Source: CAZIKB01 sp964539665
Lineage (GTDB): Bacteria; Zhuqueibacterota; Zhuqueibacteria; Oceanimicrobiales; Oceanimicrobiaceae
Direction: 5' to 3'
Assembly: GCA_964539665.1 (NCBI GenBank)
Contig: CAZIKB010000023.1
Coordinates: forward strand, 1-63,524
Length of the DNA: 63,524 bases
Shown: positions 37,924 through 47,666 of the stretch, piece by piece
Layout: each line of letters opens with the position of its first letter
How positions within the stretch are numbered: position 1 is the first letter of the stretch
Made by a program: the position numbers and the translations under genes
The notes under the pieces: model-generated
Seen by the model: only the letters and a program-made list of their open reading frames with translations
Told to the model about the DNA's origin: nothing
The model's database searches: none

Positions 37924-39927
37924 TCACACAAAGAAAACAGGACTTGAGAAAGCGATCTGATGGTCCATTTGCGTAATCCGAACATACCAATTGGACGGTT
38001 CATCGTCTTTAATACTAAATTCTGATTTGAATGTTTTGCCTTCCGGGATAAAGCGCTTATGGTGCACTCCGTTTCTGAATAAATCAATTTTCTTTAAATT
38101 ATTCTCACCGACTACATCGATCATGAATATTTTTTCTTCTGAATTCGGGATAACCGATCCCATGAGCTGCCCGTTGGCCGTAAAAAGCAGCCGTATCCTG
38201 GCGTTGGTTGTGCCATAAACATGACGATTTCTATAGGCTGTGAAAATCGATTTTTGGTCCAGGGTTTTTGCAAAAACGGCTGTAAGGCCGTTCAAGCCCA
38301 CATGCCCCTTATGGTTGTCAGAATTACAAACGAATCCGTAGTGGTACCCAGCACCAAGAAAAAAAGCGCCGCAGCGGTCAGAGCGAAATCGTTTAATCAT
38401 GGCCCGGTCGTTTTCAAGAACATCCTCACGTTCATAACTGCCGTGACAAGCAAAGACCTCAATTACGGGTTCCACACCACTGGCCATGTTTTCCCACCAC
38501 TCACCCATTTTTAGTTTGCCAGGACTGTGAAAATGCGGTTGAGTAAGGTACTCTTTTCCTTTAAGCGCCTCCCAAACTTCTCGAATATCCTGCCACTCAG
38601 GTCGATCGATCTCTTCATATTCAGGCAGCCAGCCAAAAGTGATGATGGTGTCGCCACGCGTTCCACGAAACTCAAATCCAGGGAACACCAGGAACTCGCC
38701 AGGCATATCATGCGTGCGTGCGGCTTCAATGGTTCTATCCCAATTTTCTTTACCTATTTTGTTACGTTCAATGTCCCATGGTTGATGATGGTCGCTTACA
38801 GAGTAATAATCCAGCCCAGCGCGTTCTCGAGCGGACTTCATCAGATCCGCCGGCGTCATAAGCATCTTCTCCCGTTCGATACAATCCTTTGAAAATACTG
38901 AATGGGTGTGGAGATCGCCCCAGTAAATGTTCATACCTTCATATACATTGTCCATGTTTGGCGAATCCAGAAGCGGAAGTTTTTTTGAGGTGACATGAAT
39001 ATGTTTATTTGCATATTCAAATACACCCGATTCATTCTTCACAGGCTTATCCACCGCTTCAACCAGATCGGACAACTCTTTAACTGGAGTAACATTCCAG
39101 AACCGATCATGCGGGACTAGAATGGCTTTATTTACCTTGCGAATTAAACGCAAATGGTGGAGTCGACACGGATAAATTTTGAATGCGAGGGGAATTTCAA
39201 GTTGCGGGACTGGTCGTTGATACCCTTTGAAAGACCTGCCCATATCTGGCAGGCCCTGTTCCGGACTATCAAAGTAGCGAACATGAATGGTATTTTTGTA
39301 ATCAAGTACAGGAACAACACTGGTTATATTCGTGCCCGGCCCAAAACCTCTTTGGTTATCCCCCCAGTGAATTCTGAGAACATCGCCTTCTTTGAGTCCT
39401 TCTGATAGATCCAGCACAAATAAACGCTCTGCTGCTCCGCGCCAGGACCTGGTCTTTTTACTCACAAAATCTCCCAACTCTAAATCCCAAATGTGCTTGG
39501 TATAGGTTACTTCACGATTGCTCATATAAACTTCGATATAGCCATAATCTTCATGGTGCATAAGCGTAGGACGTGATTGGCCGAGAGTGCATGGAAAATC
39601 AAGAATGATTCGTGATGTACCTGAAGTGTACCTCTTACCGATGGTTAATGTTATGATAAATTCGGCGCTCTCTCCCGCTATGACCCTGTTTGGTGTGAGT
39701 TCCGCCTTTTTGAAGATTCTTGTGCCCGTAACTACAGTCCTATTAACCGCGATTCCCGAATTAGCGTTCCTGTTATAATCAATCCCACTTTCACTGTACC
39801 GATGGTTTAGCTCACCACCAGGGTCCTCATCCTCATGCACGCTCCGAGCTACTATTGACGGAGCTACGGTTAATGCGGCAGTGACTTTTGCGCTTTTTTT
39901 AAAAAAGGTTCTTCGTGAAATTGGCAT
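37924..39927 (-). CDS. PHP-domain / DUF3604-type metallohydrolase, Tat signal
   Basis: The 667-residue protein has a twin-arginine signal (SRRTFFKKSAK), then a beta-rich domain (about 60-330). A PHP-type metal domain follows with DLHTHSVFSKD, SVSDHHQPWD, QPHFHSPG, ACHGSYE and NSDNHKGH, and a short C-terminal beta domain. Members are grouped as DUF3604 and often sit next to sulfatases and lyases; their reaction is not established. The complete set of His and Asp ligands suggests an active hydrolase. GAGGAG lies just before the ATG. It may remove an acyl or phosphate group from the glycan, but that is inference. Confidence 0.8.
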   Translation of the reverse strand: MPISRRTFFKKSAKVTAALTVAPSIVARSVHEDEDPGGELNHRYSESGIDYNRNANSGIAVNRTVVTGTRIFKKAELTPNRVIAGESAEFIITLTIGKRYTSGTSRIILDFPCTLGQSRPTLMHHEDYGYIEVYMSNREVTYTKHIWDLELGDFVSKKTRSWRGAAERLFVLDLSEGLKEGDVLRIHWGDNQRGFGPGTNITSVVPVLDYKNTIHVRYFDSPEQGLPDMGRSFKGYQRPVPQLEIPLAFKIYPCRLHHLRLIRKVNKAILVPHDRFWNVTPVKELSDLVEAVDKPVKNESGVFEYANKHIHVTSKKLPLLDSPNMDNVYEGMNIYWGDLHTHSVFSKDCIEREKMLMTPADLMKSARERAGLDYYSVSDHHQPWDIERNKIGKENWDRTIEAARTHDMPGEFLVFPGFEFRGTRGDTIITFGWLPEYEEIDRPEWQDIREVWEALKGKEYLTQPHFHSPGKLKMGEWWENMASGVEPVIEVFACHGSYEREDVLENDRAMIKRFRSDRCGAFFLGAGYHYGFVCNSDNHKGHVGLNGLTAVFAKTLDQKSIFTAYRNRHVYGTTNARIRLLFTANGQLMGSVIPNSEEKIFMIDVVGENNLKKIDLFRNGVHHKRFIPEGKTFKSEFSIKDDEPSNWYVRITQMDHQIAFSSPVFFV

Positions 39928-40055
39928 TGGCTCCTCAAGGCAAATTCATACGTTTCGACTGTTCACTTCCAATCAGGCCAAATGGCCCCTACGCTCAAGT
40001 GGAAGCCTCGATTCATCGAGGTTACTCCCAAATGAATTTGGGCATCCGTGTGGCA

Positions 40056-42623
40056 CTATTTCAACAAAAGCATTCGCTTTGTCATAGTTTTGTCACCAAC
40101 TTTCAGGCGATAAAAATAAAGGCCGCTGGGCAGACTTCGTTTGTATTTATCCCGACCATACCAATTTACTGAGTGTTCCCCATAATCCACCTCTTGCTCA
40201 ACTAACGTCTTCACAACTCGCCCCAATAAATCAAAGATATGTAAACTCACGAACTGTTGCTTGCGCAATTCAAACCGAATTAAAGTCGAGCTGTTGAACG
40301 GATTAGGATAATTCTGTGCAAGTTGAAAATTTGGCCCCATTTCAACATTCAAATCATTATTAGCTTGAACAGATGTAACATTAAATTCTATGTAATTTCC
40401 ATTCTGAATAAAACTAATCTTCCTACTGTTCACAACCACCGAATCAGCCTGGGGCGCCCAGATTTTGGCGTATTGAATATAATCGCCTTCAATAAAAACT
40501 GCCTTTTGAAACCAGCTTACGTTGACAAATTCGGCATCCGTATCCACCAGCAAGGTATCACCTTTATAGAGGAGAGAACCCTGCACAAGTTGAATATTGG
40601 GAATCGAATTATCTGAATCAATGCGAATTATAGCTGCTTGCGCGTCGCATTGAAATCCCTGAAAAGACAATAGACCTGGCGAAAGTGTAGAATGAAAAAA
40701 CCAATCATTGTTATTATTCAATTGAATATTTAAACAAACCGCTTCTTCTGGTTCGATCTCTTTCTGTCCCCAAAAAATCCTCGACTTTTCCACGTCAAGC
40801 GGTACGACTCCAGCATCATACGGCAAAAGCACGGTTTCGAAACTAACCGGCGGCTCTCCGTTCTTTTGATATTTTACAACCGGGGCCTGCTGTTTCGCAT
40901 TATACGAATTGGATACCCAGCCTGTGATGATTTCTGCAGACGCCGAAGCATCAGACGGCATGATGATGAAATTTGGAGTTGAAACAGAATGGTTTGATGC
41001 ATTAAAATTGGCATGATTTAAGTACGACGCATCAAGATGAAAGTATAGGTCATAAACATGGCTGCCGCTGCCGGTAACCAGATCTGAAATAATCCAGTAT
41101 TCTGGTTTAACAAAAAAGATTCTTCGTTCGTGCTTCAGACCGGTATAGGCTGTATGCTGACCTGAAACATAGTCGAAACCGGGCAGTGAGGCCCAGAAAA
41201 TTGGACTGCCAGCGGTATTTTGTTTTTGATTTCGATTGTCAATCACAAGGGTATTATGCGCGGTGGTATTTTTAAAATAATCTCGCCAGGAACCTGACAC
41301 ATAAGTATATCTACCGGCGTCTCTCACTAAAACATATTTATTGGCGTAGGCTTCAAAATTGAAAATATCGTAGTGCGCATGCCAGGGTTCATTGGAGCCG
41401 GTATCAAAAACCAGATATTTAGAGTCGCGATAATCTGCATGCTGCTGCCCCCAGTCGCTTCTCATGATAAAATATCCACCTTCAGGAAAAGGCGCAAAGG
41501 TGTTTTCGGGGGGCGTACCGTTCTGCCCCAGCGTTGCAGCGTAAACCATGTCATCACGCGAAAAAGTATCGCCACCCTCTTTCAACCTGTCGCGGTAATG
41601 TTTACGGTCAGTGTCTGACAATTGAGGTAAATAACCATCCGGTTTATGAATGTGCATCATAAATTCAAGAGGTTTTATGAAACGATTCAAAAGTTGTTCC
41701 GAAATGCCTATCCCATTCAAAGTCATCAATTGATAAGTTAGAAACAGATTGCGATATTCCAAACTGTGATAGGTTGGACTGGTTTCGTATTGCACACCAT
41801 CCGAATAAAAGTCGTTCGTCAGGTGGTGCTCTAAGCGCGAAATCACTAAATCTTTCCAATTCTCCCAGGTTCCATCTGGCGCGATTTTGAATTCAGGAAA
41901 CATCACAACCGCAGTTCCCAATCCACGAGTCTCAGATGCCCCCCAATTTCCTTCAGAGCGCCAGTTGTCCCGGAGAAATCGACACTGCTCCATCAATGAT
42001 TTCAAGATAGCGACGTGGTCGTCCGGCGTAATGGAAGGAGAATCGTAGACATTGATAAAATACAGGTAGGATTCCACCCAATTTCTTAGTCTTATTCCTG
42101 TATCAAGAGTACGGGGATAGCCGGGAGAATTGTCTTGTGCCCAATCAATCAATTCTGCAATCCATTCTTTGACATACTTTTCATCGACTGTGCGTCCGTA
42201 AACACGGCCCAGATTTATCAACCAGTACATTCGGTGAAATTGGTAGTGCCACTCATTATCTTGTGAATCGAATGTGGTCCAATCGATTGTGCCATCATTT
42301 TCACCTGCATTTTTGCGAATACCGATAACTGTAAAATAATGATTGAGATTATCGTTTGCATCTGAAATATTGCCGCTGCCTGTGAGTGGAAAATATTGGA
42401 TAGACGTGCGATTCTGATAATATTCCAATAGTTTAGTTTTAGCCAGAGTGGTATCTCCAGATGTTAGCGCAGCATTCACGCCCTCCAGCCCCGAGTAATT
42501 CAGATTCATTGATTCAAAAAATTCTTTGTCACTAATACCGGCATCACCTGTTTTAGGCAAAAATAGGACAAAACAAAAAGTAATCCAAAATATCTTCAGG
42601 ATTTGAGTGGTCAGCTTCATCAT
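40056..42623 (-). CDS. Heparinase II/III-family polysaccharide lyase, T9SS sorted
   Basis: The 855-residue protein has a signal peptide (about 1-28), an alpha-toroid domain (about 30-370) and a beta-sandwich (375-770). A T9SS sorting domain closes it (NYPNPFNSSTLIRFEL to KRMLLLK). Candidate catalytic residues of the fold are seen: Asn/Trp in EGNWG (226-228), Tyr279 and Tyr285-His286 in YETSPTYHS, and the metal-site-like WHAHYDIF (414-420). Such lyases cut next to a uronic acid by beta-elimination, leaving a 4,5-unsaturated sugar that the GH88 enzyme of this locus can remove. It is the cell-surface version of the pair. Confidence 0.85.
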   Translation of the reverse strand: MMKLTTQILKIFWITFCFVLFLPKTGDAGISDKEFFESMNLNYSGLEGVNAALTSGDTTLAKTKLLEYYQNRTSIQYFPLTGSGNISDANDNLNHYFTVIGIRKNAGENDGTIDWTTFDSQDNEWHYQFHRMYWLINLGRVYGRTVDEKYVKEWIAELIDWAQDNSPGYPRTLDTGIRLRNWVESYLYFINVYDSPSITPDDHVAILKSLMEQCRFLRDNWRSEGNWGASETRGLGTAVVMFPEFKIAPDGTWENWKDLVISRLEHHLTNDFYSDGVQYETSPTYHSLEYRNLFLTYQLMTLNGIGISEQLLNRFIKPLEFMMHIHKPDGYLPQLSDTDRKHYRDRLKEGGDTFSRDDMVYAATLGQNGTPPENTFAPFPEGGYFIMRSDWGQQHADYRDSKYLVFDTGSNEPWHAHYDIFNFEAYANKYVLVRDAGRYTYVSGSWRDYFKNTTAHNTLVIDNRNQKQNTAGSPIFWASLPGFDYVSGQHTAYTGLKHERRIFFVKPEYWIISDLVTGSGSHVYDLYFHLDASYLNHANFNASNHSVSTPNFIIMPSDASASAEIITGWVSNSYNAKQQAPVVKYQKNGEPPVSFETVLLPYDAGVVPLDVEKSRIFWGQKEIEPEEAVCLNIQLNNNNDWFFHSTLSPGLLSFQGFQCDAQAAIIRIDSDNSIPNIQLVQGSLLYKGDTLLVDTDAEFVNVSWFQKAVFIEGDYIQYAKIWAPQADSVVVNSRKISFIQNGNYIEFNVTSVQANNDLNVEMGPNFQLAQNYPNPFNSSTLIRFELRKQQFVSLHIFDLLGRVVKTLVEQEVDYGEHSVNWYGRDKYKRSLPSGLYFYRLKVGDKTMTKRMLLLK

Positions 42624-42800
42624 TTTAATCTAAATATAAACCTCGGTTAAACAGTTAAAACAAAATCGGTATTACTATTAGTTTTTTACATAATTTTCAA
42701 TTTAACAAGATTTCTCACTTTCAGACTGTGTGAAAACTAACCGATACTGGTCATAGTTTTCCGAATTTACTTCTTTTTCGCATCAACTTAAGCGTTTTAG

Positions 42801-43055
42801 AATTTCCTCCTTAAAAAAGGAGAACAAAGGGGGTTGCAAAAGCCTAATTGATTGTTTTTATTTTTCTTACTTTAGTTAAATACTTAGTTGTTTTACCATA
42901 AATTGGAATTAGTTTTTGCTTATATTCCCAATACAACCCCCTAAATCCCCCTTTGCTAAAGGGGACTTTTCCTTCACATGACGCCAATGCGAATTTAATT
43001 CGGGACTTACCATGAATTGAGCGTAGCTTCATCCTGAGCGAAGTCGAAGGATGAA
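42801..43055. repeat. Cluster of short dispersed intergenic repeats
   Basis: Three hairpins sit in the gap between the RraA relic and the lyase gene. CTCCTT / AAGGAG is at 42807-42822. CCCCTTT / AAAGGGG is at 42948-42964. TTCATCCT / AGGATGAA is at 43028-43055. AGGGGGTTG (42828-42836) is the inverse of CAACCCCCT (42934-42942), so the first two may be ends of one element. All resemble short non-coding repeats scattered through many bacterial genomes. Confidence 0.5.
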
Positions 43056-43112
43056 CTTGTCAGACCTTTTGACACAGTCTGTTTGTTCGAAATGACATCT
43101 TGTCCTTAATAC

Positions 43113-43574
43113 TATTTTTTATTAACCGTTTCATCAAGAGGTATCCCCAAGCGTTTATACCTCTCCCCCCGAACTTTTTCATCATTCTCATTAATTTCAC
43201 GGGCCAGTTTTCCGACTTCAAGCGCATGGCTTCGTGGTACCACCAGAACTCCATCACCATCGGCGACAATGACGTCTCCAGGAAAGACCAGCGCCCCGCC
43301 ACAAAGGTCGAATATTCTTGTTCATTAATCCGATGTCCTGCAGTCCAATTAAATCCATACCATCGAGGACGTCTGTCAGACGTAAATCTTTATACAAATC
43401 AAGAATTTCCTGGCGAGCTTCGTCACTGTCATCAAAGCTCTTATTCTGCAATAGTTGAACTCCTTTCGGGGTAACTAATTCTTGAGAAAAATGTTAGTCG
43501 AAATAAAAATAAAAATACATACGAAGAAAGGTGTCCACAACATTTTTAACGGAATAACATTTAAAGAATTCATG
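43113..43574 (-). pseudogene. Decayed secreted RraA-family protein
   Basis: GGAGG lies 5 bases before an ATG at 43574 that opens a signal-peptide-like segment (VIPLKMLWTPFFVCIFIF), which stops after 32 codons. The next frame continues SQELVTPKGVQLLQNKSF and then LRLTDVLDGMDLIGLQDIGL, the RraA / hydroxymethyl-oxoglutarate-aldolase-like start, as far as IRPLWR. About 100 residues are then missing. Another frame gives the family C-terminus (VFPGDVIVADGDGVLVVPRS) to a stop at 43113. Two frame changes and one internal deletion make this a clear pseudogene inside an otherwise intact block of enzyme genes. Confidence 0.8.
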
Positions 43575-43744
43575 CCTACCTCCATCCTTTCATCATCTTT
43601 ATTAATCCCAAATTGTCTATTTATTTTACGATAACCAATTACTCTCAGTATTCTCAATCGCACTTGAAACTCCAGTTGGGACAATTGAATATTGAATTCA
43701 AACACAAGGTTTAAATTTTGCTACAGCACGATTTTGAGGGCATA

Positions 43745-45190
43745 TTAAAGAGCCGTCTGTCTGCCACCATCACGCAGCATTTTACTCAATTTTTGTATAA
43801 TCTCTTGATTCTCGGGCAACTCTGATATATTCAAATTCTCGAATGGATCCTGGATATGATCAAACAGCATCCTCGCATATACATTTCCATCCGTTTTGCT
43901 CCATTCAGTATAGCGGAACCTGTCTGTCTTAATTGAGTCTCCATCTTTAAATCTGCTGAATACAGCTTCCTTCCAGGGCCTATTCGGATTTTCTAAAAGA
44001 GGTACAGCGCTTTTGCCATCCAGATGATCTGGCATTGGCAAATCACACAATTCACAAATTGTGGGATAAATATCCACAAATTCAGTCAATGCATTCGTTT
44101 TTTGATCCCCAACGTGCCACGGCGTACTGATAATCATCGGTGAATGTAGCGAGGTTTCAAAATTACAATGTTTACACCACAATCCATGTTCACCCAATTG
44201 CCATCCGTGATCTCCCCAAAGCACCACAATTGTGTTATCACGTAAACCCAAATTATCAAGCTCGGTTAACATCCTGCCGATTTGGGCGTCCGTGTAGCTA
44301 ACGCACGCATAGTAGCCGTGGATGAGGGTACGCGCCAGCGCATCAGACAAAGATCCCTGCTTGGGAATATTTGTATACTGTCTTAATTCACCCCAGTTGT
44401 GCAAAGCTGCATCCGGAGCGCCTTTGGGTCTAAAAGGATTATCTACCAGGTTAATGTTTTCCCTCTTGTATAAATCCCAGTATTTCTTTGGTGCATTAAA
44501 AGGCAGATGGGGCTTTCTAAATCCAACTGCAAGAAAAAAAGGCTGGTTCACACCCTTGAGACGTTTAAGGTCCGAAATCGATTTGTCGGCAATTTTTCCA
44601 TCCCGATATGCTTGGTCTGCGACATCGGCTACCTCAAAAGCCGGTCCCACACCGCGTGGATTATTTTGAGCAAGAGTTTTATTTCTTTCCAACCAGTAAT
44701 TCCGCCAGGGTCCCTCAGGCCACCAGGCAGGCTCGCTCCAACTCTGCTCATTGTCCTCCAAATGATGAAAGACTTTACCGTTTGAAAGGGTTTGGTAACC
44801 GTTATTCAAAAAATGTCCTGGCAGAGTCAGGGCGCCTGGCAAATCTCTGTCTACCCAGGTTTCATAATTTACAAATCTATTTCTCGTGGGTCGCACTCCC
44901 GTTAGAAGGCTGGCGCGTGAAGCTCCACAAACAGGAACCTGGCAGTAGGTGCGCTTAAAGGTAACACCTTGTGAAGCTAAACGATCTATATTGGGCGAAA
45001 TCATCTGTTCATGTCCATAACACTTAAGTTGTGGCCGTAAATCATCAACAGCGATGAAAAGGACATTCGGTTTTTTTCTAATCGGACCAATCCCGCATGA
45101 GTAGAAGACAGAACCAGGAATTGCAAAAGATGCAGCTCCAGAACATAAAGCTTTTAGAACATCACGTCGATTATAGTTGATTTTAGACAC
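43745..45190 (-). CDS. Sulfatase, iduronate-2-sulfatase-like (S1_7 type), Tat signal
   Basis: The 481-residue protein has a twin-arginine signal (NRRDVLKA), Asp-Asp metal ligands (FIAVDDLRPQLKCYG) and formylglycine Cys88 in PVCGASRASLLTG. The C-terminal metal block GDHGWQLGEHGLWCKHCNF closely follows human iduronate-2-sulfatase. This supports action on 2-O-sulfated uronates, though S1_7 members also occur in ulvan and other algal loci. The start is GTG at 45190 with AGGA 8 bases before it. It lies 23 bases downstream of the GH3 gene and is probably co-transcribed with it. Confidence 0.87.
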   Translation of the reverse strand: MSKINYNRRDVLKALCSGAASFAIPGSVFYSCGIGPIRKKPNVLFIAVDDLRPQLKCYGHEQMISPNIDRLASQGVTFKRTYCQVPVCGASRASLLTGVRPTRNRFVNYETWVDRDLPGALTLPGHFLNNGYQTLSNGKVFHHLEDNEQSWSEPAWWPEGPWRNYWLERNKTLAQNNPRGVGPAFEVADVADQAYRDGKIADKSISDLKRLKGVNQPFFLAVGFRKPHLPFNAPKKYWDLYKRENINLVDNPFRPKGAPDAALHNWGELRQYTNIPKQGSLSDALARTLIHGYYACVSYTDAQIGRMLTELDNLGLRDNTIVVLWGDHGWQLGEHGLWCKHCNFETSLHSPMIISTPWHVGDQKTNALTEFVDIYPTICELCDLPMPDHLDGKSAVPLLENPNRPWKEAVFSRFKDGDSIKTDRFRYTEWSKTDGNVYARMLFDHIQDPFENLNISELPENQEIIQKLSKMLRDGGRQTAL

Positions 45191-45213
45191 GCTTTTTTCC
45201 TAACCTATTCTGG

Positions 45214-47628
45214 CTACCTAATGATTTCAAAACTATCCCGGAGTCGAATATCCTCTGAAGAGCTGCCCAGCATCACTTCAAACATCCCGGGTTCCACCAT
45301 CCACGCCATGTTCCGATTCAGGAGTGACAAATCATCAGGCGTCAGGGTGAAATCCACCGTTTTTTTCTCTCCTGGTGCAAGTGTGATTCTTTCAAAACCT
45401 CTGAGTTCCTGCACACAAGTCGTCACACTACTTACCACATCGTTGATGTACATTTGCACAACTTCATCCCCCTGTCGATGACCGACATTTTCGATCTCAA
45501 CCCGGACAACGACATTTCCAGCCGTACGCTGCTGTTTCGGAGTAACTTCAAGGTTACTATATTTAAAACTCGTGTAACTGAGACCATGCCCAAACGGATA
45601 TAGAACGCCTAATATCCGGCTAAGCTGATCATCATGTTTCACGCCTGCCTGCGAGCCTGGTTTATAGGGAAAATTCATCGGGATTTGACCCACTGTTTTG
45701 GGAAACGTTATTGGAAGTTTGCCGCCCGGGTTATAGTCACCAAACAGTACATCTGCAACAGCCTGTCCCCCTTTATCGCCCGGAAACCAGGCTTCAACAA
45801 TGGCCGGGACGTTTTTGTCGATCCAATTGATAGTTAATGGCCGGCCATTCATTAAAACAACCACGGTCGGTGTGCCAGTTTCATAGATGGCTTTCACTAA
45901 ATCGAGCTGAAATCCAGTCAAGTCTAAACTGGTACGGGAATGGGACTCGCCAACCGTTCTACTGGACTCCCCGAGAACAACTACGGCTACTTCAACGCCT
46001 GCTGCCATTTTTTTGGCTTCGTCTATTTGTTTTTGTTCCAGCTCCGTAGGGGGATTTGGCAGGATCTCACTCTCTGGCCAATTAGCATCAAAAAGTTCAC
46101 AGCCTTTCGCATATTTAACGTCGGTTTGCCGCGATACTTTCTTTTTGATTCCTTCCACAACTGTGATCACATCCACTTTAGAAGGGCCGTAACGACTCAT
46201 GAGTTCTTTCGTAGCTTTCGCGTTTGGTCCAGTAATAAGAATGGATTTGATGTTTTTGCGCAAGGGAAGAAGGCTACCTACATTCTTCAGCAGGACAATA
46301 GACTCGCGGGCTGCTTTAAGCGACCACTCCAGGTGTTCTTCAGATCGGATAATCTGATCAGTCAAGTCAGGATTTTTCACGTACGGATGGTCAAACAATC
46401 CCAGAAGATACTTAACTCTCAATACACATCTGACTCGTTCATCAATGATTTTCATCGCAATCTTGCCTTCTTTAACCAGCTCGCGAAGCGGTTTAATAAA
46501 AACATCAGGCGGTGTAAATGTTGTCCGGACATTTAAACCGGCCTCAACAGCCTGTCTCACCGCGTCTTTGTAGGTAGGGGCTACATGATGCTTACTGAAG
46601 ATATATTTTATGGCGTCGCTGTCTGAAACAATGTAACCTTTAAAATGCCACTTTTGTCGAAGTATTTCAGTCAGAAACTCGCGGCTGCCTGAGACCGGTA
46701 TCCCGTTGTAATCGTTGTATGAGCTCATCACTCCTAACGCGCCCGCATCTCGAATAGCCGCGCGAAATGGCGTGAGGTAAATCGATTCAACGTCTCTGGG
46801 GGAAACCTTAGGGTCGGTTCTTGCAGCGCCATCACGGCCGCCCTTCGGAACACTGTAGACTGCAAAATGTTTTGGACTGGAAACAACCCCCTCCGCTTGC
46901 AGCGCTTTGACCTGTACCATGCCAAGTTGAGCCGTTAAATATGGATCTTCGCTATAAGATTCTACGGTCCTTCCCCAGCGTGGATCTCGAGCGAGATCGA
47001 GAATAGGAGAATAGATGTTTGTGTAGCCCAGGGCCCGCGCTTCTTTCCCAGTCACGTGCCCGATGGCGGCTACCAACTCTTTATCCCAGCTGCTTCCGAC
47101 GCCGATTTGAGCAGGAAAGGAGGTTGCCTTTTCATGACAGACACCGCGAATCCCTTCATTGGTGAAGTCGACCGGAATGCCCAGTCTGGTTTTTTCGACA
47201 AAAAACCGCTGAACCTCATTGAGTGCCCACGCGTGTTTTGAAGGCGGCCACGAATATTCAGTTTTACACTCGGGTCGGTCCAAACCGTTGAGATGCTCAT
47301 CAATATTCGCAATCCCGTCTTTCCAAATTTCATTTAACCACTGTTCGGTGGGTAATTCATCCTTTGCCACGCGACAAAAGCCATAAAGTGTAGCCATCTG
47401 ACAGGTCTTTTCTTCCATTGTCATTCTTGAGAGAAGATCGTCGATTCGCTGTTCAATATCGAGCTCAGGATTTTCATACGGATCCATCTTTCCATTTTTG
47501 TTGAGATCATTCCATCCATCATGGTAAATACCTTTGTCACTATCCGTACTATGACCACTTATCGAAGGGGATGTCCAATGTAAACTCACTACTATTAAAG
47601 TTGTTATAAAAAACGCGACCCTTTTCAT
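45214..47628 (-). CDS. GH3 beta-glycosidase (beta-glucosidase/xylosidase type)
   Basis: The 804-residue exported enzyme has the GH3 N-terminal barrel (MTMEEKTCQM, SPILDLARDPRWGR, SSPKHFAVYS). The nucleophile Asp is in GYIVSDSDAI. The second alpha/beta domain (VLGESSRTVGESHSRTSLDL) follows, then a fibronectin III-like tail (VEIENVGHRQGDEVVQMYI). It begins with a signal peptide and then a DGWNDLNKNGKMDPYENP segment common in these enzymes. GGAGGAAAGG precedes the ATG. It probably trims beta-linked gluco- or xylo-type sugars from the exposed ends of the glycan. Confidence 0.9.
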   Translation of the reverse strand: MKRVAFFITTLIVVSLHWTSPSISGHSTDSDKGIYHDGWNDLNKNGKMDPYENPELDIEQRIDDLLSRMTMEEKTCQMATLYGFCRVAKDELPTEQWLNEIWKDGIANIDEHLNGLDRPECKTEYSWPPSKHAWALNEVQRFFVEKTRLGIPVDFTNEGIRGVCHEKATSFPAQIGVGSSWDKELVAAIGHVTGKEARALGYTNIYSPILDLARDPRWGRTVESYSEDPYLTAQLGMVQVKALQAEGVVSSPKHFAVYSVPKGGRDGAARTDPKVSPRDVESIYLTPFRAAIRDAGALGVMSSYNDYNGIPVSGSREFLTEILRQKWHFKGYIVSDSDAIKYIFSKHHVAPTYKDAVRQAVEAGLNVRTTFTPPDVFIKPLRELVKEGKIAMKIIDERVRCVLRVKYLLGLFDHPYVKNPDLTDQIIRSEEHLEWSLKAARESIVLLKNVGSLLPLRKNIKSILITGPNAKATKELMSRYGPSKVDVITVVEGIKKKVSRQTDVKYAKGCELFDANWPESEILPNPPTELEQKQIDEAKKMAAGVEVAVVVLGESSRTVGESHSRTSLDLTGFQLDLVKAIYETGTPTVVVLMNGRPLTINWIDKNVPAIVEAWFPGDKGGQAVADVLFGDYNPGGKLPITFPKTVGQIPMNFPYKPGSQAGVKHDDQLSRILGVLYPFGHGLSYTSFKYSNLEVTPKQQRTAGNVVVRVEIENVGHRQGDEVVQMYINDVVSSVTTCVQELRGFERITLAPGEKKTVDFTLTPDDLSLLNRNMAWMVEPGMFEVMLGSSSEDIRLRDSFEIIR

Positions 47629-47666
47629 TTTAACCTTTCCTCCAAATTATGTGCCGCCTGACAACA

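Noticed and set aside
43475..43705. 76-residue minus-strand frame as a separate gene
   Set aside because: Its last 32 codons are the signal peptide of the decayed RraA gene, with the ribosome binding site just before the inner ATG, so it is not an independent gene.
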